Shown in pieces: positions 54,361-62,344 of a DNA stretch of 64,000 nt (its first letter is position 1; each line of letters begins with the position of its first letter). Position numbers and translations under genes: made by a program. A model generated the notes under the pieces. That model was given only the letters and a program-made list of their open reading frames with translations. It searched no databases and had not been told where the DNA came from. Source of the DNA: Blautia sp900556555 (GTDB lineage: Bacteria > Bacillota > Clostridia > Lachnospirales > Lachnospiraceae); NCBI GenBank assembly GCA_964250615.1, contig CAXUGM010000001.1, one strand, 5' to 3'.

Positions 54361-55590
54361 ATGGAGCTCTTGAGAGTTGATACATTGGAAGAAGCGAGAG
54401 AAAAATTATACCGTGCGGCAGGAGAAGAATGGATGAACATACGGGAAGTGCCTTTGGAAGAAGCGCTGGATAAAATCCTGGCAGAAGACTGCTTCAGTGT
54501 GCTGGATATTCCCGATTTCAGACGTTCTATGGTAGACGGATATGCGGTGAAGGCAAAGGATACGATGGGTGCGGGAGAGAATCTTCCCGTTTTTTTGAAG
54601 GTGATCGAGGATGTGGCGATCGGCACAGAGGCATGCAGCAAGATCGTTCCGGGAACCTGTGCATATGTGCCTACAGGGGGCATGATTCCGGAGGGTGCAG
54701 ACAGTTGTGTGATGGTAGAATACTGTGAGGCTTTTGATGAAACTCAGGTTGCGGTATATGGTGCAGTTTCCCCGGGACGCAATCTTGTAGAGGTGGGAGA
54801 GGATTGTAAAAAAGGCAGTTTATTGTTTGCGAAAGGAACAAGAATCCGTTCTCAGGAAATAGGAGCACTTGCAGCAGAAGGGTTTACCTCTGTAAAAGTA
54901 TTTGATGCATTTCAGATTTCCATTATCTCTACTGGAGATGAGCTGATACAGCCAGGGAATCATAGAAAACGGGGACAGATTTATGATATCAATACCAGTG
55001 CCCTGACTGCATTAGCCAGAAAACATGGTTTTGTGGTGTGCAGCCAGAAAACCGTGAAAGATGAATATGAAACCTTGAAACGGACCGTTCAGGAAGCTAT
55101 GTGCATTAGTGATATGGTAGTCATTTCAGGGGGAAGTTCTAAAGGGAAAAAAGATATGACGGCACAGGTGATCGATGAACTGGCGGTTCCTGGAGTGTTT
55201 ACTCACGGACTGGCATTAAAGCCTGGAAAACCGACAATCCTTGGTGTCGATAAACAGAGCAGAACCTTGATGATCGGGCTGCCGGGACACCCGGTGGCTG
55301 CCATGGCGGTATTTGAAATGCTTCCGGTGTGGCTGTGTCAAAAACTTACAGGAGAACCGAAGAGACCTGCGATTCCGGCAGTTCTTCAGGGAAATGTGCC
55401 GGGAACACCAGGGCGGAAGATGTTGCTGTTCGTAGAATTGATTCCTGGCCAGGAAGGATATCTGGCAAAGCCGGTTTTTGGAAAATCAGGACTTATGTCA
55501 ACTATGACAAGGGCTGACGGCTATGCAGTCATAGAGTTAAATCAGGAAGGTTTAAAAACAGGAGAACGTATCTGGGTTCAGGTATTTTAG
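54361..55590 (+). CDS. moeA: Molybdopterin molybdotransferase MoeA (metal insertase)
   Basis: This 409-residue MoeA has residues DFRRSMVDGYAVKA near the N-terminus, GDELIQPG at the start of the MoCF domain, SGGSSKGKKD as the pterin/Mg site, GLALKPGKPTILG and LPGHPVAA. The C-terminal beta domain is complete. It inserts metal into adenylylated pterin. With a tungstate importer just upstream and a second MoeA downstream, one of the two may be a tungsten-specific insertase, as proposed for archaeal paralogues. Confidence 0.93.
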   Translation: MELLRVDTLEEAREKLYRAAGEEWMNIREVPLEEALDKILAEDCFSVLDIPDFRRSMVDGYAVKAKDTMGAGENLPVFLKVIEDVAIGTEACSKIVPGTCAYVPTGGMIPEGADSCVMVEYCEAFDETQVAVYGAVSPGRNLVEVGEDCKKGSLLFAKGTRIRSQEIGALAAEGFTSVKVFDAFQISIISTGDELIQPGNHRKRGQIYDINTSALTALARKHGFVVCSQKTVKDEYETLKRTVQEAMCISDMVVISGGSSKGKKDMTAQVIDELAVPGVFTHGLALKPGKPTILGVDKQSRTLMIGLPGHPVAAMAVFEMLPVWLCQKLTGEPKRPAIPAVLQGNVPGTPGRKMLLFVELIPGQEGYLAKPVFGKSGLMSTMTRADGYAVIELNQEGLKTGERIWVQVF

Positions 55591-55601
55591 AGGTAGAGAA
55601 C

Positions 55602-57512
55602 ATGGGAAAAAGAAATTTATATTTAAAGACAACTCCGGTGGAGGAAGCAAGAACACGATATTTGGAGGCATTAGAAAAGACATGGACTATGCAGTATGAG
55701 ACCATTCCCGTGGTGGAGGCGTTAGGCAGAGTGACCCGTCATGCGGTATATGCAAAATATAGCTCTCCCTTATACAATGCGTCAGCCATGGATGGAATTG
55801 CTGTGATTTCTTCACACACTTATGGGGCATCGGAGACATCCCCTGTCCGTTTAAAAGAAGGAGAAGATTATGTGGTTGTGGATACGGGAGACCCCATTCA
55901 CCATCCTTTTGATGCTGTTATTATGGCAGAAGATCTGCTGGAGACAGAGTCAGAACAAGAGGTGGAGATTGTTGCATCTGCGGCAGCCTGGCAGCATGTG
56001 CGGCCGGTGGGAGAGGACATTGTGGCAGGAGAAATGATTCTTCCAAGCTGTCATCAGATTCGCTCCATTGATGTAGGAGTGCTTTTATCAGCCGGAATTC
56101 TGGAAATAGAAGTGGCAAAAAAGCCGGTTACTGCAATTTTTCCAACAGGCACAGAGATCATAGAACCGGGAGATGAGATCCTGGAAGGAAGCATCATAGA
56201 ATCCAATTCCAGAATGTTTGAAAATATGGTAACAGAGCAGGGTGGGATTCCCCACCGTTATCCGATTCTGGAAGATGATTATGACAAGATAAAACAGGCA
56301 ATCCAGGATGCTGTAAAGGTATCCGATGTGGTTTTGATCAATGCAGGATCCAGTGCCGGAAGAGATGATTACACGGTTCATGTACTGCGGGAGCTGGGCG
56401 AGGTTTTGATCCACGGAGTTGCCATCAAACCTGGAAAACCGGTGATACTGGCCTTTGTGGAAGGAAAACCGGTGATTGGATTGCCCGGGTATCCGGTATC
56501 TGCCTATATTGCGTTTGAAAATTTCGTAGCTCCGGTTCTGGCTTATATGGGACAAAGAATTTTGAAAAAAGACTATGAGCAGAAAGCAGTCTTGTCAAAA
56601 CGTCTGGTTTCCAGCCTGAAGCATAAAGAGTATGTACGTGTGAAAACAGGAATCGTGGGAGATAAAATGGTGGCAGCCCCACTTGCAAGAGGGGCAGGAG
56701 CAGCCATGTCTCTGGTCCGTGCAGACGGATTCTGCGTGATTGACCAGAATTGTGAAGGCATGGAAGCAGGAGAAGAAGTGACAGTTTCACTCTACAGAGA
56801 TCCCGAGGAAATTCAGAATACAGCCGTGATTACAGGAAGTCATGATTTGATTCTGGATGTGGCAGCAGATTTGATTCCGCAGATGTGCAAAGGGATGCAT
56901 CTGTCAAGTACCCATGTGGGAAGCATGGGCGGACTTCTGGCGCTGAAACGGGGAGAAGCCCATATTGCACCCATTCACCTTCTGGATGAGGAAAGCGGTA
57001 AATATAATGACAGTTATGTGAAAAGGCTGTTCCAGACCCCGGTAGCCATTGTGACAGGCGTGCAGAGGATTCAGGGGATCATGGTAAAAAAAGGAAATCC
57101 TTTGGGGATTCAGTCTATACAGGATTTGACAAGATGTCGTTTTGTGAATCGACAGAGAGGTGCAGGAACCAGAGTGTTATTTGACTATCTATTGAAAAAA
57201 GAAGGGATGGATCCAGACAGTATCCTGGGATATGACAGGGAGGCATCTACTCATATGGCGGTAGCTGCATTGGTAGCCAGTGACAGTGCAGATGCAGGAA
57301 TGGGGATTCTGTCAGCAGCCTGTGCCATGAATCTTGATTTTATCCCGGTGGGAGAGGAATGGTATGAGTTTGCGATTCCTGAGGAATACATGGAGCTGCC
57401 TCAGATTCAGGCGTTTTTCCAGGTGCTGAAAAGTCCGCAGTTTGCAGAAGAACTAAAGAAACTGGGAGGATATGGAATGGAAAAAACAGGAGAAATCAGA
57501 TGGGTCAGATAG
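55602..57512 (+). CDS. MoeA fused to a periplasmic-binding-protein-like domain
   Basis: Of 636 residues, 1-410 are a full MoeA (YNASAMDGIAV, PTGTEIIEPGDE, NAGSSAGRDDYTVH, GVAIKPGKPVILA, LPGYPVSA). Residues 415-636 form a PBP-like domain of the PF12727 type (SHDLILDVAADLIP, SMGGLLALKRGEAHIAP, NRQRGAGTRVLFDYLL, MGILSAACAMNLDFIPVG). The added domain is thought to bind oxyanion or a small ligand in the cytoplasm, since no signal peptide is present. Fusion of this type is known in other bacteria and archaea. It overlaps the MOSC gene by 13 bases. Confidence 0.92.
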   Translation: MGKRNLYLKTTPVEEARTRYLEALEKTWTMQYETIPVVEALGRVTRHAVYAKYSSPLYNASAMDGIAVISSHTYGASETSPVRLKEGEDYVVVDTGDPIHHPFDAVIMAEDLLETESEQEVEIVASAAAWQHVRPVGEDIVAGEMILPSCHQIRSIDVGVLLSAGILEIEVAKKPVTAIFPTGTEIIEPGDEILEGSIIESNSRMFENMVTEQGGIPHRYPILEDDYDKIKQAIQDAVKVSDVVLINAGSSAGRDDYTVHVLRELGEVLIHGVAIKPGKPVILAFVEGKPVIGLPGYPVSAYIAFENFVAPVLAYMGQRILKKDYEQKAVLSKRLVSSLKHKEYVRVKTGIVGDKMVAAPLARGAGAAMSLVRADGFCVIDQNCEGMEAGEEVTVSLYRDPEEIQNTAVITGSHDLILDVAADLIPQMCKGMHLSSTHVGSMGGLLALKRGEAHIAPIHLLDEESGKYNDSYVKRLFQTPVAIVTGVQRIQGIMVKKGNPLGIQSIQDLTRCRFVNRQRGAGTRVLFDYLLKKEGMDPDSILGYDREASTHMAVAALVASDSADAGMGILSAACAMNLDFIPVGEEWYEFAIPEEYMELPQIQAFFQVLKSPQFAEELKKLGGYGMEKTGEIRWVR

Positions 57513-57958
57513 GAAAAATTGAGAAGATTCAATACTGTCCCCGAAAAGGAAAAACCTATATGCAGACACAGGAACGCAGCGTTTCCGTAGAAAAGGGTCT
57601 GGAAGGTGATTACCACGGAGAAAAAGGGGATGCCATCCTGACCTTGTGGACATTGGAAGCCAGAACCATACTGGAAAACCAGGATTTTCCGGGGATTTGT
57701 TTTCAGAAATTCCGGGAAAATATTCTGGTTTCCGGTATCGATTTTTCGAAAGTGAATCAGGGAGACTGCCTGGTTGCCGGAAAAGTGCGGCTGAAAGTGG
57801 AAAAGAAGGGAAAAAGATGTCATCCAGAGGTGTGTACCCTGGGAGAAGACAGGAAACATTGCCTGTTAAGAACCCAGACAGTCTTTTTAAAACCTTTGTC
57901 AGAGGGTATCTTATATGAAGGAGAAGAAATTCAGGTGGAGGAACAGGAGCATGAGTGA
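57500..57958 (+). CDS. MOSC domain protein
   Basis: The 152-residue protein is a single MOSC (Mo-cofactor sulfurase C-terminal) domain with GLEGDYHGEKGDAILTLW, FRENILVSGIDF, VRLKVEKKGKRCHPEVC. The cysteine in KRCHPE sits at the family's conserved Cys position, thought to bind or deliver sulfur for the metal cofactor. Its exact role in tungsten enzymes is not known. It overlaps both neighbours (MoeA fusion and moaC). Confidence 0.88.
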   Translation: MGQIGKIEKIQYCPRKGKTYMQTQERSVSVEKGLEGDYHGEKGDAILTLWTLEARTILENQDFPGICFQKFRENILVSGIDFSKVNQGDCLVAGKVRLKVEKKGKRCHPEVCTLGEDRKHCLLRTQTVFLKPLSEGILYEGEEIQVEEQEHE

Positions 57959-58424
57959 ATTTAATCATTTTGATGAAAATGGAAATGCGGTTATGGTGGA
58001 TGTGTCTGGAAAAGAACCCACATCGAGAACGGCAATCGCCCAGGGAAGCATCAAGGTTTCAGAGGAAATCTTACAGGCGGTTCTGGAGCAGAAAGTAAAG
58101 AAAGGGGATGTGTTGGGGGTAGCCAGAGTGGCAGGAATCATGGCAGTGAAACAGACCTCATCCATTATTCCCATGTGTCACCCTTTGATGATTAGCAAAT
58201 GCTCTGTGGATTTTCAGGTATTTCCGGATGAGCAGAGAATACAGGCAACCTGTACAGTAAAAGTGGAGGGGAAAACAGGAGTAGAAATGGAAGCACTGCA
58301 CGGAGTCAGTGCAGCGCTTCTTACGATTTACGATATGTGTAAAGCCATTGACAAGCGAATGGTACTGCAGGACATTCATTTAGTAGAAAAAACTGGAGGA
58401 AAAAGCGGAAAATTCCGTTTTTGA
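57951..58424 (+). CDS. moaC: Cyclic pyranopterin monophosphate synthase MoaC
   Basis: In this 157-residue MoaC, active-site stretches are ARVAGIMAVKQTSSIIPMCHPL, KVEGKTGVEMEALHGVSAAL and YDMCKAIDKRM. With MoaA it turns GTP into cyclic pyranopterin monophosphate, the first intermediate of all pterin-metal cofactors. ATG 57951 lies inside the end of the MOSC gene (8-base overlap) and follows GGAGG in the upstream frame. Confidence 0.96.
   Translation: MSEFNHFDENGNAVMVDVSGKEPTSRTAIAQGSIKVSEEILQAVLEQKVKKGDVLGVARVAGIMAVKQTSSIIPMCHPLMISKCSVDFQVFPDEQRIQATCTVKVEGKTGVEMEALHGVSAALLTIYDMCKAIDKRMVLQDIHLVEKTGGKSGKFRF
58400..58422. terminator. Possible bidirectional terminator between convergent cofactor operons
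   Basis: A-rich/T-rich palindrome with core CGGA-AAAT-TCCG flanked by A and T runs overlaps the end of moaC. It could act for both strands; the stem is weak. Confidence 0.4.
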
Positions 58425-58438
58425 TCCGTTTTGCCATA

Positions 58439-59368
58439 CTAAGAACGTGCACATTCAGAGGCACTTCCTTTTAAGATTTCAAGGCCGTGCGGGAGAGCAG
58501 GGAGAATACAATCCAGGCTTTCTTTCACGGCTTTTGGACTTCCGGGAAGATTGATGATGAGCGTCTGTCCCCGCAGGGCAGAAACTCCGCGGCTTAACAT
58601 GGCACGGTTGGTAATCTGCATGGAATAAGCACGGATTGCTTCGGCAATGCCGGGAGCCATGCGGTCTGCTACCGCCATGGTTGCTTCCGGTGTGCGGTCA
58701 CGCAGGGAAAATCCCGTTCCCCCTGTTGTAAGGATCAAGTCCACTTTCAGGCGGTCGCAGAGATGGATCAGGGTTTCCTCAATGTTTTTCTGTTCATCCG
58801 GAAGAACACGCTGGTCTACAACCAGGTAATTCTCTTTTTCAATGATTTGACGAATGAGAGGACCGCTTTTGTCTTCTCGTTCACCGGCAGCTCCTTTGTC
58901 ACTGAGTGTCAGAACCGCAGTCTTGAAACGGCTGCGTTCTCCGATGATGGTCATTTCATCTCCGGTACGGATGATACCTCCCTGGATTACCTTTGTAAAT
59001 ACGCCTTCTTTTGGCATGATACATTCGCCCATGATCTTGTAGATTTCACAGTGAGAATGGCACTGTTTTCCAATCTGTGTCATTTCCAGGATAACATCCC
59101 CGCACTGGAAGATGGTTCCCACAGGAAGATTGCGGAAATCGAATCCTTCCACCACCAGATTTTCTCCGAAGGCTCCGTCTATGACATCAGCTCCTCTTTT
59201 CTTGAAATCCTCAATTTTATCGTAAGATAACAAACTTACCTGTCGATGCCATTTTCCGGCATGGGCATCATTTTCAATGCCGTAATCCTCGATGAACACA
59301 GCCTCTTCCACCCGGTGTTTTTGTGTTCCTTTTTTTTCACTGATACAAATCGCTTTTACAATTCCCAT
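58439..59368 (-). CDS. MOSC-MogA fusion protein
   Basis: Of 309 residues, 1-145 are a MOSC domain (GIENDAHAGKWHRQVSLLSYDKI, FGENLVVEGFDF, MTQIGKQCHSHCEIY with the conserved Cys), and 150-309 are MogA/MoaB-like (AVLTLSDKGAAGEREDKSGP, TTGGTGFSLRDRTPEAT, LINLPGSPKAVKES). MogA adenylylates molybdopterin before metal insertion by MoeA. The start is placed at 59368 from GGAGGG just upstream; the open frame runs 38 codons further but enters moaA. It is five bases downstream of moaA on the minus strand. Confidence 0.92.
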   Translation of the reverse strand: MGIVKAICISEKKGTQKHRVEEAVFIEDYGIENDAHAGKWHRQVSLLSYDKIEDFKKRGADVIDGAFGENLVVEGFDFRNLPVGTIFQCGDVILEMTQIGKQCHSHCEIYKIMGECIMPKEGVFTKVIQGGIIRTGDEMTIIGERSRFKTAVLTLSDKGAAGEREDKSGPLIRQIIEKENYLVVDQRVLPDEQKNIEETLIHLCDRLKVDLILTTGGTGFSLRDRTPEATMAVADRMAPGIAEAIRAYSMQITNRAMLSRGVSALRGQTLIINLPGSPKAVKESLDCILPALPHGLEILKGSASECARS

Positions 59369-59373
59369 AAGTT

Positions 59374-60348
59374 TTACCCTCCAATTTGTGACATTTTTCG
59401 ATGCTCCGGTTCTCCTTCCAGAGCGGACTGATGAAAACGGTGTTCCGAAGGCTTCCCGAGAATCGCTGTTTCTATTGCGCACCGGATATCAGCAGGAGAA
59501 GCACCTGTACGGAGAAGTTCTTTTAGGTTCAGACCATTTTCATAGTAAAGACATAGTTTCAGGATTCCGTCTGCGGTCAGCCGGATTCGGTTGCACTGAT
59601 TACAGAATTTTCCGTGGACAGCATCAATGAAACCAATACATCCCGAAAATCCCGGGATTTTTATGTAATTAGCAGGACCGTTTCCACGTTTATCTGTAAC
59701 GGTCTGATAATCAGGATATACAGCAGAAATCCTGGACAGGAGTTTTTCTTTGTTGTAACCGTGATAGTCCTTGCCAAACCCAATGGGCATGATCTCTATG
59801 AAACGGACATCTACTGCATAGTCTTTTGCAAGATGTACTAAGTCAAGAAATTCATTGTCATTGACCCCTTCCAGAAGAACAGAATTGACCTTGGTGCGGA
59901 TACCGAGTTCCTGGCATTTCAGGATGTTTTCCAGCACCAGCTCCTGTCCCGTATGCCGGGTAATCTGTTCAAAGGTTTTGGGATTTAAGGTGTCCAGACT
60001 TATATTGATCCCGTCGATTCCCAGTTCTTTCAGTGCAGGAAGATACTCTGAAAGAAGCATGCCGTTGGTGGTGAGAGTCACCTGTTCTGTACAGGGCAAT
60101 GCTTTCAATTCCTGCAGAAAATCAATACATCCCTTTCGAACTAATGGTTCTCCGCCGGTAACCTTAAACTTCCGAATGCCGAGTTCTCCGGCTAATCTGC
60201 AGATTTGAAGAATTTCTTCGAATCTGAGGATTTCCTGATGGGGCGTGGAAGGGATATCTTCGGGCATACAGTACCGGCAGCGGAGATTACAGCGGTCTGT
60301 CACGGAGATGCGGAGATAATCAATCTCTCTGCCATAAGAATCTTTCAT
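59374..60348 (-). CDS. moaA: GTP 3',8-cyclase MoaA
   Basis: This 324-residue radical SAM enzyme has the first 4Fe-4S cluster in C20-N-L-R-C24-R-Y-C27, a GGEPLVRKG motif, the second cluster in GKFCNQCNRIRLTADGILKLCL, and a C-terminal Gly-Gly (QIGG) needed for catalysis in this family. It makes the first step of pterin synthesis with MoaC, encoded convergently. It has its own extended -10 promoter. Confidence 0.96.
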   Translation of the reverse strand: MKDSYGREIDYLRISVTDRCNLRCRYCMPEDIPSTPHQEILRFEEILQICRLAGELGIRKFKVTGGEPLVRKGCIDFLQELKALPCTEQVTLTTNGMLLSEYLPALKELGIDGINISLDTLNPKTFEQITRHTGQELVLENILKCQELGIRTKVNSVLLEGVNDNEFLDLVHLAKDYAVDVRFIEIMPIGFGKDYHGYNKEKLLSRISAVYPDYQTVTDKRGNGPANYIKIPGFSGCIGFIDAVHGKFCNQCNRIRLTADGILKLCLYYENGLNLKELLRTGASPADIRCAIETAILGKPSEHRFHQSALEGEPEHRKMSQIGG

Positions 60349-60382
60349 ATTGTGTAACCAGCCTTTCTAACATACTATAAAA

Positions 60383-60411
60383 ATTATACCAGAGATGCAG
60401 AATAAAGTACA
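60383..60411 (-). promoter_or_regulatory. Promoter of moaA operon
   Basis: On the minus strand an extended -10 TGGTATAAT (TATAAT at 60388-60383) lies 35 bases before moaA. A weak -35 TGTACT is at 60411-60406 with 17-base spacing. Confidence 0.7.
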
Positions 60412-60413
60412 TA

Positions 60414-60465
60414 AAAAGAAGCACTGCTCAGGAAAGAAAAATCCTTCTTCTTGGCAATGCTTCTT
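60414..60465 (-). terminator. Terminator of the small membrane protein gene
   Basis: On the minus strand AGAAGCATTGC pairs with GCAGTGCTTCT across a 28-base loop and is followed by TTTTAT. Confidence 0.7.
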
Positions 60466-60481
60466 TGCTTAAAATCATGGT

Positions 60482-60700
60482 TTATCTTTTCATATAACGG
60501 ATATACCGGACATCTTCGTAGTCATCAATTTTGATTTTCAGGTAGGTCCATGCCATGTGCAGAACAGGTGCAAGACCTGCCAGGAGAATGACAAGGGTTA
60601 CCAGGCTGATGCTCTGGGTCATCTGGTAAATGAAACCAGTGTACATGATGACAAACAATGAAATACTGACTTTTAAAATAGGGATAAGTTTTTCTCTCAT
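60482..60700 (-). CDS. Small two-helix membrane protein
   Basis: The 72-residue protein has hydrophobic segments at about 7-25 and 31-51, then a charged cytoplasmic tail (KIKIDDYEDVRYIRYMKR). I do not recognise a family. ATG at 60700 is chosen because AGGAGGTG lies six bases before it. It has its own promoter and terminator, so it is a real monocistronic gene. Neighbours give no clear functional hint. Confidence 0.75.
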   Translation of the reverse strand: MREKLIPILKVSISLFVIMYTGFIYQMTQSISLVTLVILLAGLAPVLHMAWTYLKIKIDDYEDVRYIRYMKR

Positions 60701-60741
60701 AATGGCACCTCCTGACATAAGTTATAAATTCATTTTTGTTT

Positions 60742-60770
60742 ATTATACAATAATAGTCTGTAAATTTCAA
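60742..60770 (-). promoter_or_regulatory. Promoter of the small membrane protein gene
   Basis: On the minus strand TTGAAA (60770-60765), 17-base spacer and TATAAT (60747-60742). Confidence 0.8.
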
Positions 60771-60912
60771 TGAAAATCTTGTGAAAAATTAATAATTTAG
60801 AAGCAGAGGAAAGTGTGAAACAGGCTGGGAATGTTATTACAGGACACTAAAGATGCAGGTTAGTGGACAGTATTTGCTGGTCGCCTAGATTTTAGAGACA
60901 TAAAAATCATTT

Positions 60913-60938
60913 TATTGTAGAATAAATATTGTAGAACA
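60913..60938 (+). promoter_or_regulatory. Tandem 10-base direct repeat upstream of LytTR gene
   Basis: TATTGTAGAA occurs at 60913-60922 and again at 60927-60936, a period of 14 bases, about 50-75 bases before the LytTR gene. Direct repeats are the usual form of LytTR binding sites, although their typical spacing is longer. Candidate autoregulatory site only. Confidence 0.4.
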
Positions 60939-60990
60939 GAAAGACGTCATTTTTGTTTTAAATGAACAGGAAGGAGGGAGTATAGAAAAT

Positions 60991-61425
60991 ATGGATGTTG
61001 AAATAAAAATCATAAAAAACCTGGAGAAACCCTATGCGGTCATCTATACAAGCCAGATTGATGAGGAAACACAAAAGATTGTTTCTATGCTGGAGTCAGC
61101 CAATGATGTTATTACAGCTGTTCATAATGACAGGATAGTGATACTAAAAGGAGACGATATATATTTAATCAGAATTGAAAATGAAAAAACAGTCCTGTAT
61201 GGGAAAGAGAAAAGCTATGTGAGCAAAAAACGGTTGTGTGAGTTAGAGAAAGCATTAAAACCTAATTTTATGAAAATCTCAAAGACAACCTTAATAAATT
61301 TGAAATACATAGAAGGAATGGAAGCATCTTTCGGAGGGATGATGTTGTTAATCATGAAAAATGGCTGTAAAGATTATGTGTCCAGGAAGTATCTTCCGGA
61401 TTTAAAGAAATATTTGGGATTATAA
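60991..61425 (+). CDS. LytTR family DNA-binding regulator
   Basis: The 144-residue protein has no receiver domain. The C-terminal 100 residues are a LytTR DNA-binding domain (NDRIVILKGDDIYLIRIENEKTVLYG, LEKALKPNFMKISKTTLINLKYIEGME, LPDLKKYLGL). The N-terminal 40 residues form a small alpha/beta unit. Such stand-alone LytTR proteins are usually paired with a membrane DUF3021 protein, as here, and the membrane partner is thought to control the regulator's activity. Confidence 0.92.
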   Translation: MDVEIKIIKNLEKPYAVIYTSQIDEETQKIVSMLESANDVITAVHNDRIVILKGDDIYLIRIENEKTVLYGKEKSYVSKKRLCELEKALKPNFMKISKTTLINLKYIEGMEASFGGMMLLIMKNGCKDYVSRKYLPDLKKYLGL

Positions 61426-61435
61426 GGAGGTTTGT

Positions 61436-61870
61436 ATGAAAAAATTGATTCATCTGTCAATAAAAGGTGTAAGCACTGCCCTGGTCTGTTTTTCACTGTT
61501 TGGTGTAATTTGGAATCTTTTCAATGGCGGTGATTATATTTTAATAAATTATACCTATACAAAAATGGTGCTGGGAGCAATTGTCGTAGGATTAGGTTTT
61601 TCCATTCCCGGAATTGTATATGAGAGTCCCAATCTTCCTTATGTAATGAAAATCGTGATTCATATGGGAATTGGCTGTGCCATATGTCTAGTGACATCTT
61701 TTGTGGTGGGATGTATTCCGTCATCTTTGGGTATCAAAGGATGTGCTGCTGTAGTTGCAGCAGAAATTGTGACAGCATTTGCCTTGTGGTTTGGATTTTC
61801 CCTGTATTATAAAAAACAGGCAAAGAAAATGGATGACAGGATAAAAAATAAATTAAGAGAAGAGAAATAA
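61436..61870 (+). CDS. DUF3021 family membrane protein
   Basis: The 144-residue protein has four predicted helices (about 10-28, 38-58, 70-92, 100-124) and a basic tail. Its helix plan and its position 10 bases after a LytTR gene match the DUF3021 family. It may sequester or inhibit the LytTR regulator at the membrane; the signal is unknown. Confidence 0.85.
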   Translation: MKKLIHLSIKGVSTALVCFSLFGVIWNLFNGGDYILINYTYTKMVLGAIVVGLGFSIPGIVYESPNLPYVMKIVIHMGIGCAICLVTSFVVGCIPSSLGIKGCAAVVAAEIVTAFALWFGFSLYYKKQAKKMDDRIKNKLREEK

Positions 61871-61959
61871 AGAAAGGTATGATGTATGTTTCTTGCTAAA
61901 ACTTCCCATATGGTTTGTTTAGCGTGTCTGCATCGGTAAAAAGCACTTATAGGGTTCGG

Positions 61960-62270
61960 GATTTTATCGGCCAGACCATAAATAGGCCAAATTTTGTGAT
62001 TTTTTTCGTTCCGACCTACTTTTTTGTAGCCCGAATAGGTGGGAGTGCAAGTTTTTCTCATATAAGCCTACTTTTTTCCGACCTCAATAGGCTAAATTCC
62101 AAGGTTTCTATTTTTCTACTTACTTTTCTGGAGGAGAATATAGGCCAGATTTAGAGAAGCTTGCTTAGCAACCTATTTGTCTTCAAAATAAGTATGCTTA
62201 ATCTCAGGATTTATTAAAACCCACCTATTTGAGCCTGAAAAATGTAGGCTAAAAATCACAAAATAATATT
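61960..62270. repeat. Block of related hairpin repeats in a 474-base gene-free region
   Basis: No gene is supported in 61871-62344. The block holds three related hairpins: ACCTA...TAGGT (62014-62040), GCCTA...TAGGC (62066-62092) and ACCTA...TAGGC (62223-62249, reading in reverse as a copy of the first). TAGGCYARATT occurs at 61983, 62088 and 62141, with a variant at 62245. Perfect 14-base inverted ends ATTTTGTGATTTTT (61991-62004) and its complement (62251-62264) enclose the block. Could be a non-coding RNA, a MITE-like remnant or a multi-site regulatory region. Confidence 0.6.
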
Positions 62271-62332
62271 TTCAACTGAAAAAGTATTGGAACAGGGGCA
62301 CATCTGCTTCCGCAATGCCTTTTCAGTTGAAA
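62271..62332 (-). terminator. Long stem-loop downstream of prs
   Basis: A 12-bp terminal stem TTCAACTGAAAA/TTTTCAGTTGAA (62271-62282 and 62321-62332) is extended inward by ATTG/CAAT after a small bulge. It lies 13 bases after the prs stop on the minus strand; there is no strong T run after it, so it may terminate weakly or stabilise the message. Confidence 0.55.
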
Positions 62333-62344
62333 GATTGAGTTTTT

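Noticed and set aside
61807..62154. Two short open frames (61807-62061 minus, 61915-62154 plus) in the repeat region
   Set aside because: Poor composition, no ribosome site, overlap with hairpin repeats and with the DUF3021 gene end.
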